Assembly: GCA_965201085.1 (NCBI GenBank) | Contig: CBDAVS010000025.1 | Coordinates: 988,244 to 1,052,243, forward strand | Length of the DNA: 64,000 nt | Source: JAPOUP01 sp965201085 | GTDB lineage: Bacteria; Pseudomonadota; Alphaproteobacteria; Rhodobacterales; Rhodobacteraceae | Direction of reading: 5' to 3' | Shown: in pieces, positions 26,972 to 36,075 of the stretch | Layout: every line of letters starts with the position of its first letter | Position numbering within the stretch: the stretch's first letter is position 1 | Translations under genes and position numbers: made by a program | The notes under the pieces: generated by a model | What the model was told of the DNA's origin: nothing | Seen by the model: the letters and a program-made list of their open reading frames with translations, nothing else | The model's database searches: none

Positions 26972-27418
26972 CTAACCGACCAGAAGCTCCAGTGGATCGT
27001 AGGTGATGGACAGGCTGGAGTCCCAGGCAGTGGATGGTAGGCTGACAGGTTTGTAGCGAATGTCCCGCAACTCGGCCCGACTGAAAAACCGGCGCTCCGT
27101 GACGATGCCTTCCGGATCGGTCCAGCGCTCCGGCATCGATCCAGCGACGAAACAGCGGAAATATATATCGACCTGATGGAAGGCACGCCCCGGGTCATGG
27201 AATTCGTTGACCAGGGCTGGAGCGCCGACAGTGACCTTCAGACCGGTTTCTTCCCTGACCTCGCGAATGAGATTATCCGGCAGCGACCTATGCGCGTCCA
27301 CTCCACCGCCAGGTGCGCACCAAAGGTCTGACTGACCTTCAGGATACGCATTTACCAGCAGCAATCGCTGATCCACGAGGATCAGGGCGCGAACGGCTAT
27401 GCGAGGCGAACGTGACAT
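26972..27418 (-). CDS. Nudix hydrolase
   Basis: A 148-residue single-domain Nudix protein. The box reads GGGVDAHRSLPDNLIREVREETGL, with the REVREETGL half intact. The Glu expected six residues after the first Gly (GxxxxxE) is replaced by Arg, although the metal-binding REVREE Glu residues remain. Family members cleave nucleoside diphosphates linked to another moiety; the substrate cannot be predicted. It begins 69 bases after purK on the same strand and may be co-transcribed. Confidence 0.85.
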   Translation of the reverse strand: MSRSPRIAVRALILVDQRLLLVNAYPEGQSDLWCAPGGGVDAHRSLPDNLIREVREETGLKVTVGAPALVNEFHDPGRAFHQVDIYFRCFVAGSMPERWTDPEGIVTERRFFSRAELRDIRYKPVSLPSTAWDSSLSITYDPLELLVG

Positions 27419-27487
27419 GTCGATCCCTGCAACCGATGCGGTTTCATTCCGACGGGGAGGTCGGCGATAAGGAGGCGCCGACGGAGA

Positions 27488-28561
27488 TCAGGCATCGCCC
27501 GATATGCGGTTCACATGGCCCATCTTGCGGCCCGGACGAGCTTCGGCCTTGCCATACATATGAATAGCCAGGTCGGATTCCGGAAAAAGTTCCGGAAGGC
27601 GATCGACGTCCTCTCCGATCAGGTTCTCCATAACAACGTCGCTATGGCGCGCTCCGTCGCCCAAAGGAAGACCGGTGATGGCTCGGATATGCTGTTCGAA
27701 CTGGTCGACCACGCAACCGTCCTGCGTCCAATGTCCCGAATTGTGTACACGCGGCGCGATCTCGTTGACGACCAGACCGCGCGGAGTGACAAACAGTTCC
27801 ACGCCGAGGACACCCACATAGTCAAGCGCGTTCAGGATTCTGCCCGCGAGCAGGACCGCCCCGTCACGCATGGATGACTCAAGTCGCGCTGGAACGGTCG
27901 TCGTGCGCAGTATACCGTCGCGATGCACGTTTTCACCGGGATCGAAACAGGCGATCCGACCATTCATACCGCGGGCGGCGATGACACTGACCTCTCTGCT
28001 GAATTCAACGAATCCTTCAAGAATCGCGGGAGCTCCGTCAAGGCTGGCCACCGCCGCGGCGGGACTGCAGGAATGGCCCAGGTGAACCTGCCCCTTACCG
28101 TCATAACCGAATCTGCGGGTCTTCAGCACGGCGGGCAGGCCGGTTATCCGGATCTCGTCATTCAGGTCACCATTCGCGTGCACCGAGGCGAAAGGGGCCG
28201 TCGTAAGGCCAAGATCCCGCAGGAATTCCTTCTCCCGCAGGCGGTCCTGGCTGACCGCCAGGGCATGTCGGCTCGGACGGACCGGACATCGACCCCCAAG
28301 CAGATCGAGAGCCGCGGACGGAACGTTTTCAAACTCATAGGTAATCACATCGACACTTTCAGCGAACGCGGCCAGAGCGACCCGGTCGCCGTAGTCGGCC
28401 GTGGTGGTCCGATGCGCGACGTGACCAGCCGGGGGATCCTGCCCGGGCTCGAATATGTGGCAGCGAAAACCAAGCCGCGCGGCGGCCACCGATAGCATTC
28501 GCCCAAGCTGCCCGCCGCCGAGAATGCCGATGACACCGCCCGGTTCCAACCTGTCAGACAT
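27488..28561 (-). CDS. purK: N5-carboxyaminoimidazole ribonucleotide synthase
   Basis: A 357-residue ATP-grasp enzyme that makes N5-CAIR from AIR, bicarbonate and ATP in purine synthesis. The start chosen is ATG 28561 (MSDRLEPGGVIGILGGGQLGRML), overlapping the purE 3' end by eight bases. The longer open frame upstream is purE in another frame. Landmarks: GILGGGQLGRM, YEFENVP, LKTRRFGYDGKGQ and NEIAPRVHNSGHWT. The operon order purE-purK is conserved, and the two enzymes act in succession. Confidence 0.95.
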   Translation of the reverse strand: MSDRLEPGGVIGILGGGQLGRMLSVAAARLGFRCHIFEPGQDPPAGHVAHRTTTADYGDRVALAAFAESVDVITYEFENVPSAALDLLGGRCPVRPSRHALAVSQDRLREKEFLRDLGLTTAPFASVHANGDLNDEIRITGLPAVLKTRRFGYDGKGQVHLGHSCSPAAAVASLDGAPAILEGFVEFSREVSVIAARGMNGRIACFDPGENVHRDGILRTTTVPARLESSMRDGAVLLAGRILNALDYVGVLGVELFVTPRGLVVNEIAPRVHNSGHWTQDGCVVDQFEQHIRAITGLPLGDGARHSDVVMENLIGEDVDRLPELFPESDLAIHMYGKAEARPGRKMGHVNRISGDA

Positions 28562-29042
28562 CGCGCGGCTCATCCGGAACCGATGCGGTAAGAGCCGCCC
28601 GCCACGCGTCCAGACGCTCCGCGATTCCCTCGTCCAGCAGCGATAGAATTTCAGCGGCGAGTATGGCAGCGTTCGCCGCGTTGCCGATTCCCACGGTCGC
28701 GACGGGACATCCGCGTGGCATCTGCACGATGGAATGCAGGCTGTCCACCCCACCCAGCGCCTCGGTCCTTACAGGCACCCCGATGACCGGCAGTCGGGTC
28801 TTGGACGCCATCATTCCAGGTAGATGCGCCGCCCCGCCCGCACCGGCGATGATCACCTTGAGCCCGCGACCGGCCACGGTGCTTCCATAGATCCAGAGGC
28901 GTTCCGGCGTACGGTGCGCCGAGACGATCCGGCATTCATGCGCGATCTCCAGTTCGTCGAGAACCCCGGACGCCACCCGCATCGTTCGCCAATCGGACTG
29001 GCTGCCCATGACAATGCCGACCAATGTATCCACGTCACCCAC
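28554..29042 (-). CDS. purE: N5-carboxyaminoimidazole ribonucleotide mutase
   Basis: 162 residues, class I PurE. Signatures: VGIVMGSQSDWRTM, VSAHRTPERL, IAGAGGAAHLPGMMAS and PVIGVPV. It rearranges N5-CAIR to CAIR. The likely start is GTG 29042, although a GTG nine bases later is also possible. It is the first gene of the purE-purK operon. Confidence 0.94.
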   Translation of the reverse strand: MGDVDTLVGIVMGSQSDWRTMRVASGVLDELEIAHECRIVSAHRTPERLWIYGSTVAGRGLKVIIAGAGGAAHLPGMMASKTRLPVIGVPVRTEALGGVDSLHSIVQMPRGCPVATVGIGNAANAAILAAEILSLLDEGIAERLDAWRAALTASVPDEPRDV

Positions 29043-29466
29043 ACCTATTTTTCAGGATGCCTCCTAAAGCGAGACGCACTCCCTGCGCAACCACGTCGGG
29101 TGTAAACACGTCGCCGCAATGACTTAAACTCGTCACCGGTGCGCTCCCGCGATTTTCCAGGCGTCCTGGTTTCACCGGGACGGGGTTGCCGATATCCCTG
29201 TATGCACGGAGCGGGTCATCGCAATTCTGAGGCTTCGTCCCTGGCATATCCGGCCCGACCTTGATGATCTCCCGCAGCTGCGGCGTCTTTTTTCAGCGTC
29301 GCGGTTTCAATCCTTACGACTACGTAGTCCGTCACGCGGCCACAATCCGAAAGGAACGAAATCCCGGAGAATACGGTTGCGGATGGTTGAAGGCGCACCC
29401 ATATCCTTTCCTATCGGTTGCCCACAAGGGGACCGGCACGAGCGCCGCTTCGGAAAGGACGCACGA
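29043..29466. other. Divergent intergenic region purE / hsp20
   Basis: About 420 bases between divergent operons. No convincing gene is present; the short frames on both strands lack family features. A GGTTGCGG (about 29375) and CCCATAT (29398-29404) pair, about 15 bases apart and 63 bases ahead of hsp20, loosely resembles a heat-shock sigma-32 promoter. That assignment is a guess. Confidence 0.35.
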
Positions 29467-29898
29467 ATGACCAAACTAGGCTTGGGATCGCATCCCTATC
29501 TTCTTGGTTTTGACCGGCTTGAGCGACTGATGGAGCGAACCGCCAGGTCCGATAGTGACGGTTACCCCCCTTTCAACATCGAACGGAAAGGCTCGGACGC
29601 CTACCGGATAACGCTGGCCGTGGCCGGTTTCGGCGAGGACGACCTGAGCGCCACCATCGAGGACAGGCAGCTTGTCGTCCGCGGCAGACATGCGGATGAC
29701 GATGGACAGCGGGTGTTCCTGCACCGAGGCATAGCCGCGAGGCGCTTCCAGCGCAGTTTTGCCCTGGCCGAGGGGGTCGATGTTACCGGAGCCTGGCTGG
29801 AAAACGGTATCCTGCATATCGATCTTGTCAGGCTGGAACCAAAGAAAGATGTGCGGACAGTCAAGATCAATCGGTCGGCCGTAGGAAAAGCATCATGA
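29467..29898 (+). CDS. Small heat-shock protein, Hsp20/alpha-crystallin family
   Basis: 143 residues. The start at ATG 29467 follows GGAAAGGA. The N-terminus has the IbpA-like LLGFDRLERLMERT segment. The alpha-crystallin domain runs from FNIERKGSDAYRITLAVAGF to the C-terminal KINR-type tail, with the LENGILHIDLVRLEP motif. It is an ATP-independent holdase that keeps unfolding proteins soluble during heat stress. It forms the usual alphaproteobacterial pair with the overlapping DUF1150 gene. Confidence 0.93.
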   Translation: MTKLGLGSHPYLLGFDRLERLMERTARSDSDGYPPFNIERKGSDAYRITLAVAGFGEDDLSATIEDRQLVVRGRHADDDGQRVFLHRGIAARRFQRSFALAEGVDVTGAWLENGILHIDLVRLEPKKDVRTVKINRSAVGKAS

Positions 29899-30122
29899 AC
29901 CAGCCCTATGGTTTCGGACCCGAGGTCGATGGCAGGACAGTCTATGTCCGCTCCGTTGCCACAAAGGATCTGCCGCGGGAAGTTCAGGATCGGATCGGTG
30001 GAACCGCAACCGTCTTCGCCGTCCATTCCTCCGAAGGCGAGCGGCTTGCACTGGTACGCAGCCGCAATGTTGCCTTCGCGCTTGCCAGGAAGAACGACCT
30101 GGCGCCGGTGAGCGTTCATTAG
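29895..30122 (+). CDS. DUF1150 family protein
   Basis: 75 residues. The start overlaps the hsp20 stop by four bases (ATGA). It has the conserved DUF1150 shape with YVRSVATKDLPREV near the start and FAVHSSEGERLALVRSRNVAFALARKNDL at the end. It is almost always found directly after an hsp20 gene in alphaproteobacteria, so co-regulation under heat shock is likely. Its biochemical role is unknown. Confidence 0.9.
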   Translation: MNQPYGFGPEVDGRTVYVRSVATKDLPREVQDRIGGTATVFAVHSSEGERLALVRSRNVAFALARKNDLAPVSVH

Positions 30123-30324
30123 AAGGCGGGCATATCACGAGAATGTTTCGCTGACCCGATCCGCTTGAAGATCATTCGGTACCGTCCACCGCTCGGATCA
30201 CGTTGGGTTGATACATCGCTGGACTGGGACGGGTGTTCGATGAATTTGACGCCCGATGCCGTCGAACCCCATCGATTCGTGAAGGTGCGCTCCATCCTCA
30301 TCGACGCGATCCGGACCCGGAAAC

Positions 30325-31329
30325 CTATTCGGGCAATAACGGTCCAAGCCTGCCAAGCGGAAATAGCCCGACGCTGACATACCCGCTCCGAAACGTGAGC
30401 GGGACCTCAAGGGTTTCGGATTCCGCGGAAAATCCGCCCAGCAATCCGGCTCCCGCTTCAAGAACGCTTGTGACGTCCTCCGGAATCAGGCCCCCAGCCA
30501 CGGCAATCCGCAGAATCTCCTGCCAGTTCCTCACCTCAACCGTTAGGTTCCCGCTCGCAGAACCGGCGGCGTCCACCGTCAGGTCGCCTGTGGCGCGGAG
30601 TTCGAGATCACCCCACGCAGCCCGCGCGGTCTTCAGGCTTACCGCTGTAAGAACCGGACGACGGTGCTCCATGGCATGGCGGTTCCAGGCGGAATCAAAC
30701 CCGAGATCCGCATCAAGTTTCACAGACGCCGGGATTTTTAGGTCCGCGCCCCCACGCGCCGGAAAGCCCCACAAAGCACTTTCCGGTCGGATTCCCCGCA
30801 CTTCCATTCCGAGCTTCAGGTCGTGCTCGGCTTCTTCCGAGGCACGGACGGCGAAAGTCCCTTCCGCCGCTTCGGCACTCCAACCCGCCGAGGACTCCAG
30901 ACGAATGTCCTCAAACACCGCCGTTGCGCGGTCCAGGTCCAGATCGACACCCGGCCGAAGCACAAGGCTCGCACGGGCCTGACCGGCGGTGACAGTGACA
31001 GGATGCCCGTCCGGTGTCTCGAAAGTCTGCTCCTCCGGCCATACGACGATCACATGGTTTGGACGATAGCTGAGCCGCAGGATCTGGAACAGGGGTGCCG
31101 ACCAGGCGAAGCCTTCCGCAGGATTGGCAAGTTCGAGTTCATCGATGGTTGTATCGAAACGGTTTGGAAAACCCCGGGTATGTACGGACCCGTAACTGAC
31201 GGTCCAACCGACGTCCGCGCGGCCATCCAACCAGCCGCGCAGACCGGTCTCCACGGCCCGCGAACCAAACCACCAATATCCGGACCAAAGCGCCGCGGCC
31301 GCAACGACCGCGATCAGCAGCAGACGCAT
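30325..31329 (-). CDS. DUF2125 domain-containing envelope protein
   Basis: 334 residues from ATG 31329, chosen because AAAGGAGG lies directly upstream. A signal anchor at the N-terminus (LLLIAVVAAAALWSGYWWF) precedes the DUF2125 body, with TRGFPNRFDTTIDELELANP and FSAPLFQ-like WSAPLFQILRLSYRPNH. It is probably periplasmic and inner-membrane tethered. The function is unknown. It is divergent from the gamma-glutamylcyclotransferase gene 65 bases away. The 200 bases beyond its stop (30123-30324) hold no gene. Confidence 0.85.
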   Translation of the reverse strand: MRLLLIAVVAAAALWSGYWWFGSRAVETGLRGWLDGRADVGWTVSYGSVHTRGFPNRFDTTIDELELANPAEGFAWSAPLFQILRLSYRPNHVIVVWPEEQTFETPDGHPVTVTAGQARASLVLRPGVDLDLDRATAVFEDIRLESSAGWSAEAAEGTFAVRASEEAEHDLKLGMEVRGIRPESALWGFPARGGADLKIPASVKLDADLGFDSAWNRHAMEHRRPVLTAVSLKTARAAWGDLELRATGDLTVDAAGSASGNLTVEVRNWQEILRIAVAGGLIPEDVTSVLEAGAGLLGGFSAESETLEVPLTFRSGYVSVGLFPLGRLGPLLPE

Positions 31330-31394
31330 TTTGCCTCCTTTGATCCTATCCGGGAGTTGGTATCTACAGGGTACGAAGTGAAAGGGCCAGAACC

Positions 31395-31934
31395 ATGGAT
31401 GACGGCTCCCTGTGGGTATTTGGATACGGCTCGCTGATCTGGAATCCGGGATTCCCCTATGAGGAACGGATTCTGGCGACTCTTCCAGGATACGCACGCA
31501 GATTCTGCATGAGTTCGATCCACCATCGCGGAACACCGGAACAGCCGGGGCTGGTTCTGGCACTCGACCCCGACGAAACATCGCAGTGCCGTGGCCTGGC
31601 CTTCGCGGTGCCGGGGTTCGCCCGAAGCGAAACCATCAAACGCCTACGCGAGCGCGAATTGGTCTCTTCGGCCTATTTGGAACGAAATCTGACCATCGCG
31701 CTCGAAGATGGTCGAAATGTCGAGGCGATCGCATATGTGGTGGATCCCGATCACGCGCAATACTGCGGACGACTACCGCTTGAACGACAGGCCGGAATCA
31801 TCGCGCAAGCGGTGGGAGGACGCGGACCGAACACGGAATATCTCTATAACACCGCGGCGCATTTGGCTGAACTGGCCATCGAGGACGATGAACTGGCGTG
31901 GTTGGCGGTTCGTGTGCGGATGTTGACAAAGTAA
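31395..31934 (+). CDS. Gamma-glutamylcyclotransferase (ChaC-like)
   Basis: 179 residues, beginning with the family signature WVFGYGSLIWNPGFPYEERILATLPGYARRFCM. ChaC-type enzymes release 5-oxoproline from glutathione or related gamma-glutamyl compounds. The middle motif YLERNLTIALEDG carries a likely catalytic Glu. The cytoplasmic location is inferred from lack of a signal. It shares a 65-base divergent promoter region with the DUF2125 gene. Confidence 0.9.
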   Translation: MDDGSLWVFGYGSLIWNPGFPYEERILATLPGYARRFCMSSIHHRGTPEQPGLVLALDPDETSQCRGLAFAVPGFARSETIKRLRERELVSSAYLERNLTIALEDGRNVEAIAYVVDPDHAQYCGRLPLERQAGIIAQAVGGRGPNTEYLYNTAAHLAELAIEDDELAWLAVRVRMLTK

Positions 31935-32012
31935 GGGATAATCCAAAAGAAGCGTTGGTGGTTACGGGCGTGTCGGACCCGGACATCGCCAGAGGACAGG
32001 GCAAAGGATAGG

Positions 32013-33185
32013 ATGGAAGTCCATATGGACAAACCTACGCGCGAAGCCGAGCTTCTATTTACGCAGCCTGTCCGACAATTCCTGCTGATGGGCATCGCGC
32101 TCGTACTGACCGGGATCGGATGCTATATCGCTTTTCCCCGCGTGGCACCTGTGTTCCTGGCCAATCCCTGGCTGAACGGGTTTATCTTTTTCGTTTTCGT
32201 CGTCGGGATACTGGCCTGCTTCTGGCAGGTGATCATGATCGCGGTTTCGGTAAGCTGGATCGTGCGGGTCGCCAGCGGACATCCCAACGCAACGGATACA
32301 GATCCGCCCCGGCTCCTCGCTCCGCTGGCCCAACTGCTGGCATCGCGCGGGCAACGTATTCAGATCAGCTCAACCTCGGCAAGGTCAATCCTGGATTCGG
32401 TCGCCACGCGAATCGACGAATTGAGGGACCTCACAAGATATATCGTCAATCTGCTCATTTTCCTGGGACTGTTGGGCACGTTCTTTGGCCTCGCCACTAC
32501 CGTACCCGCGGTCGTGGACACCATACGATCTCTCGCGCCACAGGCGGGTGAGGAGGGCATCGCCGTCTTCAATCGGCTTCTGACCGGCCTGGAATCGCAG
32601 CTCGGCGGGATGGGAATCGCGTTCGCCTCGTCGCTCCTGGGTCTTGCCGGCTCATTGGTCGTAGGACTGCTTGAACTGTTCGCCGCCCATGGGCAGAACC
32701 GGTTCTACAGGGAGCTGGAGGAATGGCTCTCCACCATAACACAGCTGGGAATCACTTTCGGTACCGGCGGGGCCACCGCCGAACAGGATGGATCAGGCAA
32801 CGCCCTGGGCCAGATTTCCGGGCAGATGCATGCCCTGAACGCGACCTTTACGCAGGCATTGGAAAACCGTGCCGCCACTGACGGAATGCTGGCCGACCTG
32901 AGCGGCTCCATCGATCGGCTGGCCGAGCATCTGCAAAATGCCCAGGACACCGATGCCCTGGCGCGGATCGCCGAAAGTCAGGCCAGGCTCGTCCAGGTTA
33001 TCTCGGACAAGGTCGATACCACCAAAGGACTTGATGCCGAGAGCAGGATGCGAATACGTTCGATTGACATACAGCTTCTGCGCCTCCTCGAGGAATTGGC
33101 CGCAGGGCGGCAGGAAACCATGTCCGATCTGCGCCTCCAGATCTCGGCCTTGACCGCTGCGGTGAGCCAACTGGCTGACCGATAG
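32013..33185 (+). CDS. MotA/TolQ/ExbB-like inner-membrane proton-channel subunit
   Basis: 390 residues. Membrane segments are predicted at about 22-42, 53-77, 145-168 (LLIFLGLLGTFFGLATTVP) and 195-220 (GMGIAFASSLLGLAGSLVVGLLEL). The last two match the conserved TolQ/ExbB/MotA core. A long soluble C-terminal part follows. The next gene, 14 bases on, has one membrane span with an Asp and an OmpA domain, so the two should form a TolQ-TolR- or MotA-MotB-like complex that uses the proton gradient to exert force on the cell wall. The pair next to clpA is a conserved Rhodobacterales arrangement; its task is not established. Confidence 0.88.
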   Translation: MEVHMDKPTREAELLFTQPVRQFLLMGIALVLTGIGCYIAFPRVAPVFLANPWLNGFIFFVFVVGILACFWQVIMIAVSVSWIVRVASGHPNATDTDPPRLLAPLAQLLASRGQRIQISSTSARSILDSVATRIDELRDLTRYIVNLLIFLGLLGTFFGLATTVPAVVDTIRSLAPQAGEEGIAVFNRLLTGLESQLGGMGIAFASSLLGLAGSLVVGLLELFAAHGQNRFYRELEEWLSTITQLGITFGTGGATAEQDGSGNALGQISGQMHALNATFTQALENRAATDGMLADLSGSIDRLAEHLQNAQDTDALARIAESQARLVQVISDKVDTTKGLDAESRMRIRSIDIQLLRLLEELAAGRQETMSDLRLQISALTAAVSQLADR

Positions 33186-33199
33186 CGGACGCCCGCGCG

Positions 33200-35950
33200 A
33201 TGGCCCTCACCCGCAGATCCACGCAGCGCCTGTCCGGAAACATCTGGCCCGGCTTCGTGGATGCCATGACTGGTCTTCTGCTCGTGCTGATGTTCGTATT
33301 GACGATTTTCATGTTCGTACAATTCGTGCTGCGCGAGAGAATCAGCGGGCAGGCGAACGAACTGAACCAGCTCACCGCCGAGATCAGTCAACTCGCGATC
33401 GCATTGGGCGCGGAAGAGCAGCGTTCGTCTCAAATGCAGGGAGAGATCGGATCGTTAAGCAGGGATCTGGACATCTCAAGGACCACTGAGTCCGAACAGC
33501 GCACGCTCATCGCTTCGCTTCAGACACAGGTCGCGGAGCAACGGGTGGCGCTCGATGGCCAGTCGGTCCAGATCGCCAGCTTCGAGGAACAGGTGGCGTC
33601 ACTCATGGCGCAGAGGAACGAGGCTCGGAATGCGCAGATCGCGTTGGGTACGGACCTCGCGGCGCTCCGCGAGGACAACGCCGAACTGGTCTCGCAGTCC
33701 GACACACTTAGGCTGGCACTCGCGAGCGCACGCGATGAGATCGATGCGCAGGTGGAGGAGGCCCGGTTGGCGGCGGCCCGGCGTGAGGCTTTGGATGCGC
33801 TGGTCGCGGACCTGAACAGGCAGGTGGATGAAGGAGAGACATCGTTGGCCCGGGTGCTCGCACGGCTCGAAGATGCCGCTGGCGAAAACAGGGACCTGAA
33901 CGAAGAACTTGTTATGATCCAGGCCGCGCTTGCACGTGAGAGCGGCGCCAACGCCGATGCGTTGGAAAAAGTCTCGGAGCTTGAAACCGAATTGGGGATG
34001 GCGCAGGCACTCGCTCTGGTGGAGGCTGTCGCGCTCGAAGAGCTTCGGACGGAATTCGAATCTCTCGAAACCTTGCTTGACGAGGAAACCAGGGCACGGA
34101 TCGCGGAAGAGGCGGTGGTTCGGGCGCTCCGTGAACAGCTCGGGGATACGGAGACAAGGCTCACGCAGGAGGAGACCGCAAGGCTGGCGCAGGAAGCGGC
34201 GGCGCAGGCGCTGCGGGAACAATTGGCTGGCACTCAGACGAAGCTGACCGAGGAGGAGGCGGCGAGGCTAGCTGAAGCGGCGGCGGCGCAGGCGCTGCGG
34301 GATCGGCTGGCCGAGTCCGACGCTGAACTGTCAGCGATGACTCTCGCGCTTGAGGAACGGCGAAAACAGGCGGAGGAGACGTTGACCCTGCTCGCCGCAT
34401 CCCGCGCGGCGGAGGTGGAGTTGGAGAACCGGTTGAAGGACTCCTTGAGCGAGTCGGAGCGGCAGGCCGCCCTGATCGCCGTCGCCAACCGGCGGATTGA
34501 GGAGGAATCCGCGCTGACGGTCGAAAGCCAGAGGCAGGCCGAAGCCCTGCGGCTTCAGGTCGAATCGCTGAACGCCGAAATTCTGAGGCTGCGCCAGACA
34601 CTCGACATCTCGGAAGAGCGGGACGCGGATTCCCGGGTGCGGATCGAGTCCCTTGGCCAGAGGTTAAACTCCGCCCTCGCCCGCGCGGCGACCGAACAAA
34701 GGCTCCGGGCGGATGAAGAGGAGGCTGCCAGGCTGGCGCGGGAGGTGGCGGTGCGGGCGCTCCGCGCGCGGCTCCAAAGCGCGGAGACCAGACTGACCGA
34801 AGAGGAATCCGCCAGACTCGCGCAGGAAGCGATGGCGAGGACGCTGCAGGAACAGCTCGACCAGGCTCAGGCGAGGCTGAGCGACGAAGAAGCGAAGAAG
34901 CTCAAGGAGGAAGCCGCCGCATTGGCACTCCGCCAGAGACTCGAGAATATGCAGGCAAGGCTGTCCGATGAGGAGGCGGCAAGGCTTGCCGAAGCGGCGG
35001 CGGCCCGGGTGCTTCAGGACAGGCTGGCCGAGTCAGAGGCTGAACTGTCGGCGCTTAGACTCACGCTGGAAGAGAAGCGAAAGGAAGCGGAGGAGTCGCT
35101 GACCCTGCTCGCGGCGGCCCGGATCGCCGAAGGGGAGCTGAATGACCGACTTGAGGAATTACAAAGCGAGGCGGAGCGACAGGCGACGCTGCTCGCTCTC
35201 GCCGAACGTCGTCTTGACGAAGAAGCGGCCCTTTCGACCGAGGAAAGCCTGCGCGATGCCGAAGCGCTGCGACTGCGGATCGAAGGGCTGGAGAAAGAGA
35301 AACTTGAGCTGCGTGAGATGCTGCGGGCTTTCGAAATGGGTGAAGCGGAGTCGCGTGTGCGCATCAAGTACCTTGAGGAAAACCTCAACTCCGCCCGTGC
35401 AAGCGCCGAGGAAGAGCGCAGGCGCCGCGAAGAGATGGAACAGGAGGAAGCCGAACGCAGGCGTCTTGAGGAAGAGGCACGACTGCTGCAATCATACCGA
35501 TCGGAGTTCTTCGGCGAGCTACGCAAGGTGCTCGAAGACCGCGAAGGCGTTCGTATCGCAGGCGACAGGTTCGTGTTTTCCTCGGAAGTGCTCTTCGAAT
35601 CCGCCGAAGCGACACTGGCCCCCGAGGGTATCGAGCAGATCAGACGTGTGGTGGAGATACTCGACGAAGTAGCGGTCGGTATCCCGCCCGAGATCGACTG
35701 GGTCATCCGCGTGGACGGGCATACCGACGACGTTCCCTTCGTCTCGCAGGATCGACCCTATAGCGATAACTGGGAACTCAGTCAGGCGCGCGCCTTGTCC
35801 GTGGTCAGGTTCATGACCGAGAAGCTCGGCTTTGCGTCGAACCGGCTGGTCGCGGCGGGATTCGGTCAGTATCACCCGATTGATCCGGCAGATACAGCGG
35901 AAGCGCGGGCGCAGAACCGCCGGATCGAACTCAAGCTCACCGAAAGATAG
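33200..35950 (+). CDS. MotB/TolR-like membrane protein with giant coiled coil and OmpA domain
   Basis: 916 residues. One membrane span at about 23-43 has an Asp just before it (GFVDAMTGLLLVLMFVL), comparable to the proton-binding Asp of MotB/TolR. Residues about 55-780 are a continuous Glu/Ala/Arg-rich coiled coil. This contains an internal duplication: the RLAESDAELSAMTLALEERRKQAEETLTLLAA block recurs about 240 residues later. The C-terminal OmpA-like peptidoglycan-binding domain has VDGHTDDVPF and NRRIELKL. The coiled coil is unusually long for this family and would form an extended periplasmic spacer. Confidence 0.88.
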   Translation: MALTRRSTQRLSGNIWPGFVDAMTGLLLVLMFVLTIFMFVQFVLRERISGQANELNQLTAEISQLAIALGAEEQRSSQMQGEIGSLSRDLDISRTTESEQRTLIASLQTQVAEQRVALDGQSVQIASFEEQVASLMAQRNEARNAQIALGTDLAALREDNAELVSQSDTLRLALASARDEIDAQVEEARLAAARREALDALVADLNRQVDEGETSLARVLARLEDAAGENRDLNEELVMIQAALARESGANADALEKVSELETELGMAQALALVEAVALEELRTEFESLETLLDEETRARIAEEAVVRALREQLGDTETRLTQEETARLAQEAAAQALREQLAGTQTKLTEEEAARLAEAAAAQALRDRLAESDAELSAMTLALEERRKQAEETLTLLAASRAAEVELENRLKDSLSESERQAALIAVANRRIEEESALTVESQRQAEALRLQVESLNAEILRLRQTLDISEERDADSRVRIESLGQRLNSALARAATEQRLRADEEEAARLAREVAVRALRARLQSAETRLTEEESARLAQEAMARTLQEQLDQAQARLSDEEAKKLKEEAAALALRQRLENMQARLSDEEAARLAEAAAARVLQDRLAESEAELSALRLTLEEKRKEAEESLTLLAAARIAEGELNDRLEELQSEAERQATLLALAERRLDEEAALSTEESLRDAEALRLRIEGLEKEKLELREMLRAFEMGEAESRVRIKYLEENLNSARASAEEERRRREEMEQEEAERRRLEEEARLLQSYRSEFFGELRKVLEDREGVRIAGDRFVFSSEVLFESAEATLAPEGIEQIRRVVEILDEVAVGIPPEIDWVIRVDGHTDDVPFVSQDRPYSDNWELSQARALSVVRFMTEKLGFASNRLVAAGFGQYHPIDPADTAEARAQNRRIELKLTER

Positions 35951-36075
35951 GATCTCCCATGCCGAAATCGAACGGCGAAGGCGATCCTCCGGAAATCTGT
36001 CCGCTTCCGCCGACCAGTGCTGGCAAAAGACAGGATATGAAACCGGTTCGCGTGGGGAGCTGAAGACCGCTCCGG

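Noticed and set aside
26620..27198. Open frame of 192 codons opposite the Nudix / DUF3576 region
   Set aside because: It overlaps two real genes in another frame and its sequence lacks any family feature.
27488..28753. Longer purK with a 64-residue N-terminal extension
   Set aside because: The extension is the purE sequence read in another frame. The ATG at 28561 gives the normal PurK N-terminus.
32013..35950. Zorya-type defence system (ZorA/ZorB-like pair)
   Set aside because: The pair is TolQ/OmpA-like, but no zorC, zorD or zorE homologue is next to it. It stands in a conserved core neighbourhood with clpA and gloB, so a housekeeping envelope role is more likely.
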